Part shown: positions 27,831 to 35,884 of the stretch, in pieces | Layout: every line of letters begins with the position of its first letter | Numbering within the stretch: the first letter of the stretch is position 1 | Source: SYIM01 sp041182885 | Lineage (GTDB): Bacteria; Pseudomonadota; Gammaproteobacteria; Burkholderiales; Burkholderiaceae_E | Length of the DNA stretch: 64,000 bases | Assembly (NCBI GenBank): GCA_049423065.1 | Contig: JBMSQB010000004.1 | Span: 48,677 to 112,676 of the forward strand | Reading direction: 5' to 3' | Notes under the pieces: generated by a model | Told to the model about the DNA's origin: nothing | Seen by the model: only the letters and a program-made list of their open reading frames with translations | Database searches by the model: none | Made by a program: the position numbers and the translations under genes

Positions 27831-29205
27831 ATTTTTCGGTACCGACGGGGTGCGGGGGCGGGTGGGCGAGGCGCCGATCACGCCCGACTTCGTCATGCGA
27901 CTGGGCTATGCGGCAGGGCGGGTGCTGGCGGGTGCGGGTGTCCCCGGTCGATTGCCGTCGGCCAACTCGGTCGCACTGGAGGGGCGCGCGAGCACACGGC
28001 CTGCGGTCATCATTGGAAAGGACACGCGTATTTCGGGTTACATGCTCGAGGCCTCGCTTGAGGCGGGCCTGTCGGCCGCCGGGGTGGATGTGCTCCTGTG
28101 CGGGCCGCTTCCCACGCCGGCGGTCGCCTATCTCACGCGCGCGCTCCGCCTGTCGGCCGGCATTGTGATCAGCGCCTCGCACAATCCCTTTGACGACAAC
28201 GGCATCAAATTCTTTTCGGCCGATGGCGACAAGCTTCCCGATTCGGTCGAATCGGCGATCGAAGCTGAACTCGAACGACCCATCGGCTGTGTGGCGTCCT
28301 CTGCCCTGGGTCGTGCACGGCGCGTGAACGATGCCGCCGGCCGCTACATCGAATTCTGCAAGCGCACCTTTCCCGCGAACCTCGATCTGAAGGGCCTGCG
28401 GATGGTGGTCGACTGCGCAAACGGCGCTGCCTATCAGACAGCGCCCCATGTGTTTCATGAATTGGGCGCCGACGTCATCACCATCGGTGCCTCACCGAAT
28501 GGCTTCAACATCAACGACCAACTGGGCGCCACGCATCCGGAAGCGCTTCAGGCGGCGATGCGCGAGCACGGGGCGGCGATTGGCGTGGCAGTGGATGGCG
28601 ATGCCGACCGTGTCGTGATGGTCGATCGCGATGGACGGATCTTCAATGGCGACGAGCTGCTCTATCTGATCGTGCGCGAGCGCCTCCACAATGGGCCGGT
28701 GTCGGGAGCGGTTGGCACCCTCATGTCCAACCTCGGACTCGAGCAGGCGCTCGGCCGGCTCGGCGTGGAATTTGCCCGCGCAAAGGTTGGTGACCGGTAT
28801 GTGCTCGAGATGCTTCGCGAGCGCGGGTGGCTCTATGGGGGAGAGAGTTCGGGTCACCTGCTTTGCCTCGATCATCACAGCACAGGCGATGCCACCATCA
28901 GCGCGCTGCAGGTACTGGCGGCGGTTCAGCGCACGGGGCAATCGCTCGGCGAGCTGGCGGAAGGCCTCGAGATGATGCCGCAGACGCTCATCAATGTCCG
29001 TATCGAGCGCAGCTTCGACTGGCAAGCGCATGAGCCGCTCAGCCGCGTCCGTGCCGAGGTGGAGCGCGAGCTCGCCGATCAGGGGCGCATCCTCATCCGC
29101 GCGTCGGGCACCGAGCCGCTGGTACGCGTCATGGTGGAAGCCCGGTCGGCTGACCTGGCCGAACAGGCCGCGCAGCAGCTGGCCGGATCGCTCAGAGCGG
29201 CTTGA
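27820..29205 (+). CDS. glmM: Phosphoglucosamine mutase
   Basis: The 461-residue enzyme converts glucosamine-6-phosphate to glucosamine-1-phosphate for peptidoglycan and LPS synthesis. The catalytic serine is S120 in ISASHNPFDDNGIKFF, the metal-binding loop is DGDADR, and the sugar-binding loop is GGESSGH. Between AAGRVLAGAG and VIIGKDTRISG there are roughly 17 extra residues (about 40-60) compared with the E. coli protein, which explains the slightly greater length. Translation is probably coupled to folP through the 11-base overlap. Confidence 0.97.
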   Translation: MGRKFFGTDGVRGRVGEAPITPDFVMRLGYAAGRVLAGAGVPGRLPSANSVALEGRASTRPAVIIGKDTRISGYMLEASLEAGLSAAGVDVLLCGPLPTPAVAYLTRALRLSAGIVISASHNPFDDNGIKFFSADGDKLPDSVESAIEAELERPIGCVASSALGRARRVNDAAGRYIEFCKRTFPANLDLKGLRMVVDCANGAAYQTAPHVFHELGADVITIGASPNGFNINDQLGATHPEALQAAMREHGAAIGVAVDGDADRVVMVDRDGRIFNGDELLYLIVRERLHNGPVSGAVGTLMSNLGLEQALGRLGVEFARAKVGDRYVLEMLRERGWLYGGESSGHLLCLDHHSTGDATISALQVLAAVQRTGQSLGELAEGLEMMPQTLINVRIERSFDWQAHEPLSRVRAEVERELADQGRILIRASGTEPLVRVMVEARSADLAEQAAQQLAGSLRAA

Positions 29206-30247
29206 CCGCTCGAAACAGCGTCCAGGGAAAGCGCCAGTAGGGCCAATCCTGACGCGTGGCGCCTTCGGTTTCGGCGAACGGTTCGATCGCGATATTGACG
29301 AACCCCGCTTCGCCCAGCGCCTCGTGCATGTCCAGCCGGTTGAACGCAGGCATGAAGCCTTCGTTGTTGCGCACCGCATGGCCGTCCAGCAGGAACTCCA
29401 TCCAGCGCCCGCGCGGGCGGAAGTCCAGGTGCATGACCTCGCCACCGGGCTCGAGCAGCCTGAATGATTCGCGCAGCACCCGTCGGATATCCTCGACCGG
29501 CAACTCATGCAGCAGCTGGGTGGAGGTGACGAGATCGAAACTGCCGTCTGCGTAACCGGATCGCAGCGCGTCGCGTTGGGCAAAGCGCACATTGCCGAGG
29601 GACGTGTCGGCAAGTGTGGCGGCAGCCAGCCGCAGGCAGGGGCCAGACAGGTCGATGCCGGTCACCCGCGCCTCGGGTAGCCGTGCCGCGATCGGCAGCG
29701 TGCACTTGCCAAAGCCGCAGCCCATGTTGAGCACCGACCGGAACCGGCGGCGCGCGAGCACCGTGTCGGCGAAGCGCTCGTGCGCTTCAAAGCGGCGCGT
29801 GTTGGGGTGAATCGAGGTGGCGCTTGCCCGATACATGAGCCCGTCGTAGTCGGCGCCGATCAGGTTGCCCGGATGCTGGTGGATGTCGATTTCGCGATAG
29901 TAGTCGGGGATGTCGAGATTGGCATCGAGTTCGAGATACGGGCTGGACTCGGCGGCGGCGAGCCGCTCGCGCACCCCGTCCGGCTGCGATTCGAAACTCG
30001 CCGCGAGTCCCCAGCGCGGATCGGAATACTTCATGCGCTGATAGTGGCGCTCGATGAAGGCGAACCACTGGTAAAGCGGCGTCTGGGCCACCTGGTTGAT
30101 GGCCTGATCGGTCATCGCTGGGGTGCTGCCGCGATCGATTTCGCGATAACGCTCGTGGAGCGCGGGATACAGCTGATTGGCCCAGTGCTGCCGCACCGAC
30201 CCGATCAGCTCCTGAAAGGCGACGGTTGCGCGAACGGGCGCGCTCAT
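29192..30247 (-). CDS. Class I SAM-dependent methyltransferase
   Basis: The 351-residue protein has a methyltransferase fold in its second half: motif I VLNMGCGFGKCTLPIAAR (about 170-187), acidic ITGIDLSG-type beta-2 (VTGIDLSGP), FAQRDALRSGYADGSFDLV as motif II, and LEPGGEVMHLDF as motif III. The first 150 residues form an N-terminal domain that I do not recognise. The substrate is unknown. The start codon overlaps the stop of the small upstream gene (ATGA), showing translational coupling. The 3' end overlaps glmM by 14 bases, tail to tail. Confidence 0.85.
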   Translation of the reverse strand: MSAPVRATVAFQELIGSVRQHWANQLYPALHERYREIDRGSTPAMTDQAINQVAQTPLYQWFAFIERHYQRMKYSDPRWGLAASFESQPDGVRERLAAAESSPYLELDANLDIPDYYREIDIHQHPGNLIGADYDGLMYRASATSIHPNTRRFEAHERFADTVLARRRFRSVLNMGCGFGKCTLPIAARLPEARVTGIDLSGPCLRLAAATLADTSLGNVRFAQRDALRSGYADGSFDLVTSTQLLHELPVEDIRRVLRESFRLLEPGGEVMHLDFRPRGRWMEFLLDGHAVRNNEGFMPAFNRLDMHEALGEAGFVNIAIEPFAETEGATRQDWPYWRFPWTLFRAVKPL

Positions 30248-30588
30248 GAACGGGACTCCTGCGAACGGGGAGGGAAACGTCCGCTGGTGGATTTTGCGCG
30301 TCCGTCCAACACGTCCATCAGGTGCGAAACAAAGGCATCACGCTCATTTGCGAGCGCGGCAGCCTGCGCATCATTGGGCTGAAAGTGCTCGAGCGCAGCG
30401 ATGTCCAGATGCCCCTGTTCGGCCAGCATGAACTCCATGCACCGGACGCGGTCGCGAAGCACATGGAGCTCAGAGGCCATGACAAGCATCATCTGGGCGA
30501 GCCGGTCCATTCCAGGTGCGTCGAAAAACATGAGCTCGGGCTCGTCGCGCTTGGCGGTCTTCGCGGGATTGGGCGCAGGCTGGGTCAT
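30244..30588 (-). CDS. Small hypothetical protein coupled to a methyltransferase gene
   Basis: The 114-residue protein is mostly helical by composition, with a central leucine/methionine-rich stretch (about 25-60, MDRLAQMMLVMASELHVLRD) that could form a coiled coil, and a charged basic tail. No family is recognised. Its stop overlaps the start of the methyltransferase gene by four bases, so it may be a partner or regulator of that enzyme. The ATG at 30588 was chosen because the upstream open frame overlaps the next gene. Confidence 0.65.
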   Translation of the reverse strand: MTQPAPNPAKTAKRDEPELMFFDAPGMDRLAQMMLVMASELHVLRDRVRCMEFMLAEQGHLDIAALEHFQPNDAQAAALANERDAFVSHLMDVLDGRAKSTSGRFPPRSQESRS

Positions 30589-30646
30589 GCGGAATCCTGT
30601 CAGGGCAAAGAGAGGGGCGGGCTGTTGCGGGCAGGGTGCTGCCGGA

Positions 30647-31555
30647 TCAGGGCAGTGCGACCGTGCCCGCCGGCAATGCCGCCACATGGTCGGCAATCTG
30701 ACCTGGCGTGGCAAACCACACGCGCGAGCGCTGCGCTGCCATGTGCTCGAGCATGCGCGCGAGCTGCCGGGCGCGATGGGGATGCCCCATCAGGAAAGTG
30801 TGAATCGAAATACCGCAGACCAGCGGCCAGCCGTGGCGCTCGGAGTCGTCGAGTTGCTGGTCGAATGAATCGCGAACCATCTGCGTGAATTCGACATCGC
30901 TTGCCCCCCGGTTGATGAAGGCCGGCAGGTCGTTCAGTTCCATGGAGGGGTAAGGCACTGCGAGGATGGGGCCTCGAGCGGTACGAAACCACTGCGGCTG
31001 CTCGTCAAAGAACCAGTCGAGCATGTAGGTGAAGCCCGTTTCGTGAAGGAGCTCGGGTGTGTTGGGGCTTTGCGAGATGAATGGGCCCAGCCAGCCTCTG
31101 GGTGGCCTGCCCTCTTCCTGAATGAAGCGGTCGCGGACCTGGCCCAGCATTCGACGTTCGGTATCGAGATCCATGTCGATCTGGCGCTCGGAATTGGTTC
31201 GGCCGTGTCCGACGAACTCATCACCGCGTTCGCGAAACGGCACCAGGATTTCGGGGCAGACGTCGTAGACGCTCGCGTTCACCAGGATCGAAAGCGGCAC
31301 CTGATACCGCTGAAAGAGTTCCGCGATTCGCCAGATTCCCACCCGGTTGCCGTAATCGCGATACGCGTAGCCACGATGAAAGGGCGGGGCCGGCATGGAG
31401 GTGAAGTCATTGCCGGGATTGCGCCCAAATTCAAAGGCCTCGACATTGAGCGCGAAGTACACCGCAAGCCGCGCGCCGTTCGGCCAGGCGTATTTGGGGC
31501 GCGAAGGCAGTGCGGAGAAGCGATAGCGGTCGAACTTGTTGTCGAAGCGTTCCAT
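30647..31555 (-). CDS. Polysaccharide deacetylase-family hydrolase, allantoinase (PuuE)-like
   Basis: The 302-residue protein has the deacetylase/allantoinase-like layout: WPNGARLAVYFALNVEAFEF near 25-45, GNRVGIWRIAELFQRYQVPLSILVNASV (about 68-96) and GDEFVGHGRTNSE (about 110-122). The aspartate pair of NodB motif 1 is not present where it would be expected, and only part of the HxxxH metal motif is seen. Such proteins often act on C-N bonds in ureides rather than on sugars. It follows an N-carbamoylsarcosine-amidase-like gene and TRAP transporter genes in the same direction. Substrate and even activity are unproven. Confidence 0.75.
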   Translation of the reverse strand: MERFDNKFDRYRFSALPSRPKYAWPNGARLAVYFALNVEAFEFGRNPGNDFTSMPAPPFHRGYAYRDYGNRVGIWRIAELFQRYQVPLSILVNASVYDVCPEILVPFRERGDEFVGHGRTNSERQIDMDLDTERRMLGQVRDRFIQEEGRPPRGWLGPFISQSPNTPELLHETGFTYMLDWFFDEQPQWFRTARGPILAVPYPSMELNDLPAFINRGASDVEFTQMVRDSFDQQLDDSERHGWPLVCGISIHTFLMGHPHRARQLARMLEHMAAQRSRVWFATPGQIADHVAALPAGTVALP

Positions 31556-31621
31556 GCGGGGGTGTCCTCTGCCAGAAGGGGCGGTTCGGTGAGCGGGCGG
31601 CTGCGCGCCCGCTGAAACCGG

Positions 31622-32308
31622 TCACTTGGCGCCTAGCGCCCTCAGTTCGGCCATCACCTCGGCCACCGGTTTTACGTCGGCGTATTTGGCCGCCATGTCG
31701 AACAGGTTCACTGCGTGGCTGGTGGCGCTGCGGTCATAAACGCACTCGATCGGTACGGTGCAGCGGAAGTTGTAGGCGAAGCCATCGACCACGCTGCCGC
31801 GCACGCACCCACTGGTGGTGCAGCCGGTGACCACCAGACTATCCACTCCAAGGTCGACCAGATAACTGACCAGCGGTGTGCCAAAGAATGCGCTGGGGTG
31901 CTTCTTGGGAAGCAGAATGTCCTGCTCGCGCGGGGCCACCTCCGGCACAAACTGGTAGCCATTTGCCGCCACCTTCATGAGGGCGGGCACCTTCTCGGCC
32001 AGTCGCCCCACATCAAACGATTCCTTGGGCGACACATAGGGATAGATGACCGGCAGCTTGAGTTCGCGAAACAGTGCAAGCAGCGGCGCAATGTGGTCGA
32101 CTGCTTTCCAGCCCGGCTCGCCACACGCGGTCTTGAACTCCTTGATGGCGTCCCAGAATGGTTCGCGCCTGGTGCCGACGGTGCGGTATTGAACGTCGAT
32201 GATCAGGAGCGCCGGGCGCTTGCCCATGCCTTGCGGGCGACCGAACCCTGCGGCTTCATAGGCGGCGATTTCGTCTGCGGAAACGATCCCTTCCCAGGGT
32301 TGAGCCAT
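31622..32308 (-). CDS. Isochorismatase-superfamily cysteine hydrolase, N-carbamoylsarcosine amidase-like
   Basis: The 228-residue enzyme has the catalytic triad of the superfamily: D38 (LLIIDVQ), K136 (PKKHPSAF) and C168 in VTGCTTSGCVRGSVVDG. The TTSGCVR block and CVYDRSATSHAVNLFDMAAKYADV resemble N-carbamoylsarcosine amidohydrolase, which splits carbamoyl or amide bonds. It is cytoplasmic. It lies 60 bases after the TRAP permease gene and 66 bases before the deacetylase-like gene. It probably hydrolyses the imported compound or a product of it. The precise substrate is not deducible. Confidence 0.83.
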   Translation of the reverse strand: MAQPWEGIVSADEIAAYEAAGFGRPQGMGKRPALLIIDVQYRTVGTRREPFWDAIKEFKTACGEPGWKAVDHIAPLLALFRELKLPVIYPYVSPKESFDVGRLAEKVPALMKVAANGYQFVPEVAPREQDILLPKKHPSAFFGTPLVSYLVDLGVDSLVVTGCTTSGCVRGSVVDGFAYNFRCTVPIECVYDRSATSHAVNLFDMAAKYADVKPVAEVMAELRALGAK

Positions 32309-32368
32309 GTGTGTTCTCCGGATGGCGCGCCGGCCGTTCGGGCCCGCGCGTTGGGTAAACAAGGGGCC

Positions 32369-33673
32369 TCAGTTGTTGAACATCACCGAGGGGAGCCAGG
32401 TGACGATGCCGGGGAACACCCAGATCAGCCAGCAGGCAAACACCAGCGCGATGAACGAAGGAATTGCGCCTTTCGAGATGAACAGGATGTCGCGTTTGGC
32501 CAGACCCTGAAGCACGAAAAGATTGAACCCCACTGGTGGGGTGATGGTTGCGATTTCAACCACCAGCACGATGTAGATGCCGAACCAGATCGGGTCGATC
32601 TTCGCGGCGTGGATCATGGGCATGACCACCGAGAGCGTGAGCACGATCATCGAGACGCCATCGAGAAAGCAGCCCAGAACGACATAAAGAATGGTGAGCA
32701 CGAAGATCAGCATGCCTGCGCTCAACTGCCAGTCATTGACCAGCGCGGCGAGGCTTTTGGGAATGCCGGTAAAGCCCATGGCCACCGTGGTGAAGGCGGC
32801 ACCTGCCAGTACAAAGGCGAGCATGCAGGATGTTTCAGTGGCGCGCAGCAGGCTCTCGGTGAAACTCTTCCGGTTGAGGGTGCCGGTGGACGCCGCCAGA
32901 ACGAGCGAGCCGACCACGCCCACTGCGGCAGCTTCGGTGGCGGTGGCAAGCCCGGCATAGATGGAGCCGATCACCAGCACGATGAGCAGCACGATCGGAA
33001 TCAGGCGGCGCGAGGCATAGAGCTTCTCGCCCAGCGTCATGGGCGGATCAGGCGGCGGGATCGCGCCCGGGCGGGTCCAGGCGTGGATCATGATGCAGAG
33101 CATGAAAAGACCCACCAGCAGGATACCTGGCACGATGCCCGCGATGAAAAGCCTTGCAATCGACACATCAGCTGCCACGCCGTAGACGATCATCATGATG
33201 GAGGGCGGAATCATGATGCCGAGTGTGCCGGCGCCCGCGAGCGAGCCCAGGATGACCTTCTCGTCGTAGCCGCGACGCGTGAGCTCGGGAATGGTCATCC
33301 GGCCGATGGTGACGGCGGTGGCGGTGGACGAGCCCGACACTGCAGCGAAAATTCCTGATCCGATCACGTTCACATGCAGCAAGCGCCCGGGCAGCCGCCG
33401 CATCCAGGGCGCGATGCCGGTGAACATGTCGTCAGACAGCCGGGTTCGAAACAGGATCTCGCCCATCCAGATGAACAGGGGAAGCGCGGTGAGCGCCCAT
33501 TCCGAACTCTGCCCCCAGAGGGTGGTGGCCAGCAGTTGACCGACCGGGCGGCTCGAGAAGAGCGAAATGCCGATCACGCCGACCATCACCAGCGAGAGCG
33601 CGATCCACACACCTGCCGAAAGCAGCACGAAGACCGAGAGCAACAGGACGGAGATGGCGAGGGTCTGTTCCAT
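32369..33673 (-). CDS. TRAP transporter large permease (DctM)
   Basis: The 434-residue inner-membrane protein has about twelve hydrophobic segments and the TRAP large-subunit features: LFIWMGEILFRTRLSDDMF near 65-85, GSLAGAGTLGIMIPPSIMMIVYGV (about 140-165) and VFPGIVTWLP at the C terminus. It carries the sodium-coupled transport pathway for an organic anion. It follows the small permease gene by nine bases. Confidence 0.94.
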   Translation of the reverse strand: MEQTLAISVLLLSVFVLLSAGVWIALSLVMVGVIGISLFSSRPVGQLLATTLWGQSSEWALTALPLFIWMGEILFRTRLSDDMFTGIAPWMRRLPGRLLHVNVIGSGIFAAVSGSSTATAVTIGRMTIPELTRRGYDEKVILGSLAGAGTLGIMIPPSIMMIVYGVAADVSIARLFIAGIVPGILLVGLFMLCIMIHAWTRPGAIPPPDPPMTLGEKLYASRRLIPIVLLIVLVIGSIYAGLATATEAAAVGVVGSLVLAASTGTLNRKSFTESLLRATETSCMLAFVLAGAAFTTVAMGFTGIPKSLAALVNDWQLSAGMLIFVLTILYVVLGCFLDGVSMIVLTLSVVMPMIHAAKIDPIWFGIYIVLVVEIATITPPVGFNLFVLQGLAKRDILFISKGAIPSFIALVFACWLIWVFPGIVTWLPSVMFNN

Positions 33674-33682
33674 GGCGGCTGA

Positions 33683-34213
33683 TCACTCGTGGGCGGCGTG
33701 GCGATCAGCGTCGTCGCCTTCGCCCGTCTGCTGATAGGAGGGCTTGCCGCCGCTCGCCACGACCACCAGATCGTCGAGGAACGCAATGAACAGCACGACC
33801 GCTCCGGTAGCCATGGCGATCTGGGGAATCCATTTCGGGATCGGGATGAGGCCGATGGTGTATTCGGGGAAACGGATCCCGTCGATCACCATGTCGAGGG
33901 CGTACCAGGCAAAGTAGCCAGCGAGCGCGGTACCCAGCGCGAGGCAGGCGAGCTCGGCCACCCGACGTTTCGGTGGCGCGAGCTTTTCGATCAGCAGCGC
34001 CACACGGATGTGTGCGCCGCGGCGGAGCGCCCAGGCCAGGCCCAGGAACGAGGACGCAGCCATGGAAAGCCGAGCGAAATCGTCAGCCGAGGGCACCAGA
34101 ACGTCAAACAGCCGACCGACGATCTGAGCGGTGACCAGCACTGCGATCATCAGCAGGAAAAAGGCTGACAGCAGTCCGCTCAGTCGGTAGAGCGAATCGA
34201 GGGTCTGTCTCAT
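33683..34213 (-). CDS. TRAP transporter small permease (DctQ)
   Basis: The 176-residue protein has four hydrophobic segments and the DctQ hallmark SADDFARLSMAASSFLGLAWALRRGAHIRV region (about 45-75). It forms the membrane complex with the large permease. The ATG at 34213 begins a typical DctQ N terminus; the open frame upstream runs through an intergenic hairpin. The C-terminal 20 residues are charged and poorly conserved. Confidence 0.92.
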   Translation of the reverse strand: MRQTLDSLYRLSGLLSAFFLLMIAVLVTAQIVGRLFDVLVPSADDFARLSMAASSFLGLAWALRRGAHIRVALLIEKLAPPKRRVAELACLALGTALAGYFAWYALDMVIDGIRFPEYTIGLIPIPKWIPQIAMATGAVVLFIAFLDDLVVVASGGKPSYQQTGEGDDADRHAAHE

Positions 34214-34287
34214 GGCGGGTCGCGGTTCCGGGAAGGTGAAGAAATTGGGCTCGACGGGGACGGGCGCCGTTTTCTTGGGGTAAACAT

Positions 34288-34320
34288 GCAAAACGGCCGC
34301 CGGGCGGGCGGCCGTTTGCA
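34288..34320 (-). other. Intercistronic hairpin between dctP and dctQ genes
   Basis: The bases form a strong inverted repeat, ACGGCCGCC at about 34293-34301 with GGCGGCCGT at about 34307-34315, extended by TGCAAA/TTTGCA at the flanks. It sits between the binding-protein gene and the permease genes. Such hairpins often lower permease expression relative to the binding protein by partial termination or by protecting the upstream mRNA. This role is inferred. Confidence 0.55.
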
Positions 34321-34346
34321 GATCGCCTGGCGGTTCGGGCCAGGTG

Positions 34347-35327
34347 TTACTTGATCCGCGCGTAGTAGGCGTCGGTGATCTTCTTGCCTTCGGGGCCGGC
34401 TTTCTTCAGCCAGTCTTCGAGCATCTGGTCACCGATTTTCTTCAGTTCGGCCGAGAACTGCGGCGTGATGGGGCCGAGGGTCATGCCGTTTTGCACCAGT
34501 TGCTTCGGTCCGGCGACATTTTCAGCTTCGCTCATCTCCCAGCCGCGCTTCTCGGCGATGGCCGCCTGCTCGAGCACCGCCTTTTTCAGCGGCTCGGAGA
34601 GCGCCTGGAAGGCTTTCTCGTTGACGAACGCGATGTTCTTGGGCACCCAGGCCTGCGTGTCGTACACATACCGCGTGTAGTCCCAGGCCTTGGTGGTCAC
34701 GCCGGTGCCGGCCGCGGTGAACATGGTGTCGATGATGCCGGAGGTGAAGGCCTGGGGAATCTCGGTGGCCTGCACGGTGGTGGGGATGGCACCCATCAGC
34801 TGCGCGAGGCGCGCTGTCTGCGCATTGTAGGTGCGCATTTTCGTGCCCTTCAGGTCGGCAAGCGAGTTGATCGGCTTCTTGGAATAAAACGCCTGGGAGG
34901 GCCAGGGGCACATGTAGAGCACGCGCAGACCCTGCTTGAGCATCCGCTGCGAGATCGCTTCGCGCGAGACTTCGAGAAGCGCGCGCGCCTCCTTGTAGCC
35001 CGGGGCGAAGAACGGGATGGCATCGAGCTCAAACACGGGGTCTTCCGGTCCCATGTTGGGCTTGAAGATCTCACCGATCTGCACCTGACCCGTCTGGACC
35101 GCGCGCTTGATCTCCGGGTTCTTGATGAGCGAATTGGCGGTGTGCATGGTGATCACCAGCTGCCCGTTGGTCGCGCGCCGAACATCTTCGGCGAACTGAA
35201 CGGTGTTCTTGGTGAGCACTTCCCGGTCGGCGTAGGGCGTGGGGAAGTCCCACTTGACCTGGGCGACGGCGCTCGCGCTCGCGAATACTGCAGCGGCCGC
35301 GATGGCCGGAATCAGACGGACGGACAT
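34347..35327 (-). CDS. TRAP transporter solute-binding protein (DctP)
   Basis: The 326-residue protein begins with a Sec signal peptide (cleavage probably after ASAVA, near residue 22) and has the DctP fold segments VKWDFPTPYADREVLTKNTVQF, AFYSKKPINSLADLKGTKMRTYN and NIAFVNEKAFQALSE. It captures an organic anion in the periplasm for the DctQM permease. The ATG at 35327 has GAGGAG eight bases upstream and a good promoter before it. It is the first gene of the TRAP operon. The ligand is unknown; the hydrolase neighbours suggest a carboxylate with an amide or ureide group. Confidence 0.93.
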   Translation of the reverse strand: MSVRLIPAIAAAAVFASASAVAQVKWDFPTPYADREVLTKNTVQFAEDVRRATNGQLVITMHTANSLIKNPEIKRAVQTGQVQIGEIFKPNMGPEDPVFELDAIPFFAPGYKEARALLEVSREAISQRMLKQGLRVLYMCPWPSQAFYSKKPINSLADLKGTKMRTYNAQTARLAQLMGAIPTTVQATEIPQAFTSGIIDTMFTAAGTGVTTKAWDYTRYVYDTQAWVPKNIAFVNEKAFQALSEPLKKAVLEQAAIAEKRGWEMSEAENVAGPKQLVQNGMTLGPITPQFSAELKKIGDQMLEDWLKKAGPEGKKITDAYYARIK

Positions 35328-35371
35328 GGGTGTCTCCTCGGGGAAAGGCGGCAAGACGTTGAAGCGGGGGT

Positions 35372-35401
35372 ATTAACGCGCGAGCGGCGCTGCTCTGTCA
35401 A
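35372..35401 (-). promoter_or_regulatory. Sigma-70 promoter of the TRAP operon with internal palindrome
   Basis: On the minus strand a perfect -35 TTGACA (35396-35401) is separated by 18 bases from GTTAAT (35372-35377, 4 of 6). Transcription would begin near 35365, about 38 bases before the dctP start codon. The spacer contains an imperfect 14-base palindrome, GAGCAGCGCCGCTC on the minus strand (35382-35395), a likely site for a repressor. Confidence 0.6.
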
Positions 35402-35431
35402 CGCACGGGGGTTTACCAGTGGCGGTTTCTT

Positions 35432-35884
35432 TCAGTAAATGAAAGGGATGAACCCCCGGGTGCGGGACTGATAGGCAGCATGGGCTGGATGGGCATTCGT
35501 CATCCAGCGGTCTTCGAAACTTGCCTTGACCAGGAGGGCGCCCAGCAGGGTGAGCGACAGCATCCAGCCGTGAAAGCTGTCGATGATGCCGCCCAGCCCG
35601 GCCGAGATCAGCAGCAGTCCGGTATACATCGGGTGCCTGATCCATCGGTAGGGGCCGTGGGTGATCAGGACGCCGCCTTCCCTTGGCTCGGGTCTCAGGT
35701 TGAAGTTGCCAGGCCGGTTGGCTGCAAGCGCCCAGGCGCCCAGTGCGATGCCCGCTGCAATGCAGCCAAGGGTCCAGCCGGGTGCGGCCACCACCTCGAG
35801 CGCGAGCTTGCCGAGGAGCAGCTGGAATGCGAGCGCACCGAACTGCACCCAGAGAAGAAACCCGCCCACCGGACTCCGGGTCAT
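35432..35884 (-). CDS. Isoprenylcysteine carboxyl methyltransferase (ICMT)-like membrane methyltransferase
   Basis: The 150-residue protein has four hydrophobic segments and the family motif GPYRWIRHPMYTGLLL (about 78-93), followed by a conserved E/R region SFEDRWM. This fold, shared with phospholipid and isoprenylcysteine methyltransferases, uses SAM at the membrane. The substrate in bacteria is mostly unknown. Its start overlaps the stop of the aldo/keto reductase gene (four bases), so the two are translated together. Confidence 0.85.
   Translation of the reverse strand: MTRSPVGGFLLWVQFGALAFQLLLGKLALEVVAAPGWTLGCIAAGIALGAWALAANRPGNFNLRPEPREGGVLITHGPYRWIRHPMYTGLLLISAGLGGIIDSFHGWMLSLTLLGALLVKASFEDRWMTNAHPAHAAYQSRTRGFIPFIY

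Noticed and set aside
31715..33358. A 547-codon plus-strand frame opposite the amidase-like and TRAP permease genes.
   Set aside because: Composition rich in His, Asp and Gly is a usual shadow of membrane-protein codons; no family match.
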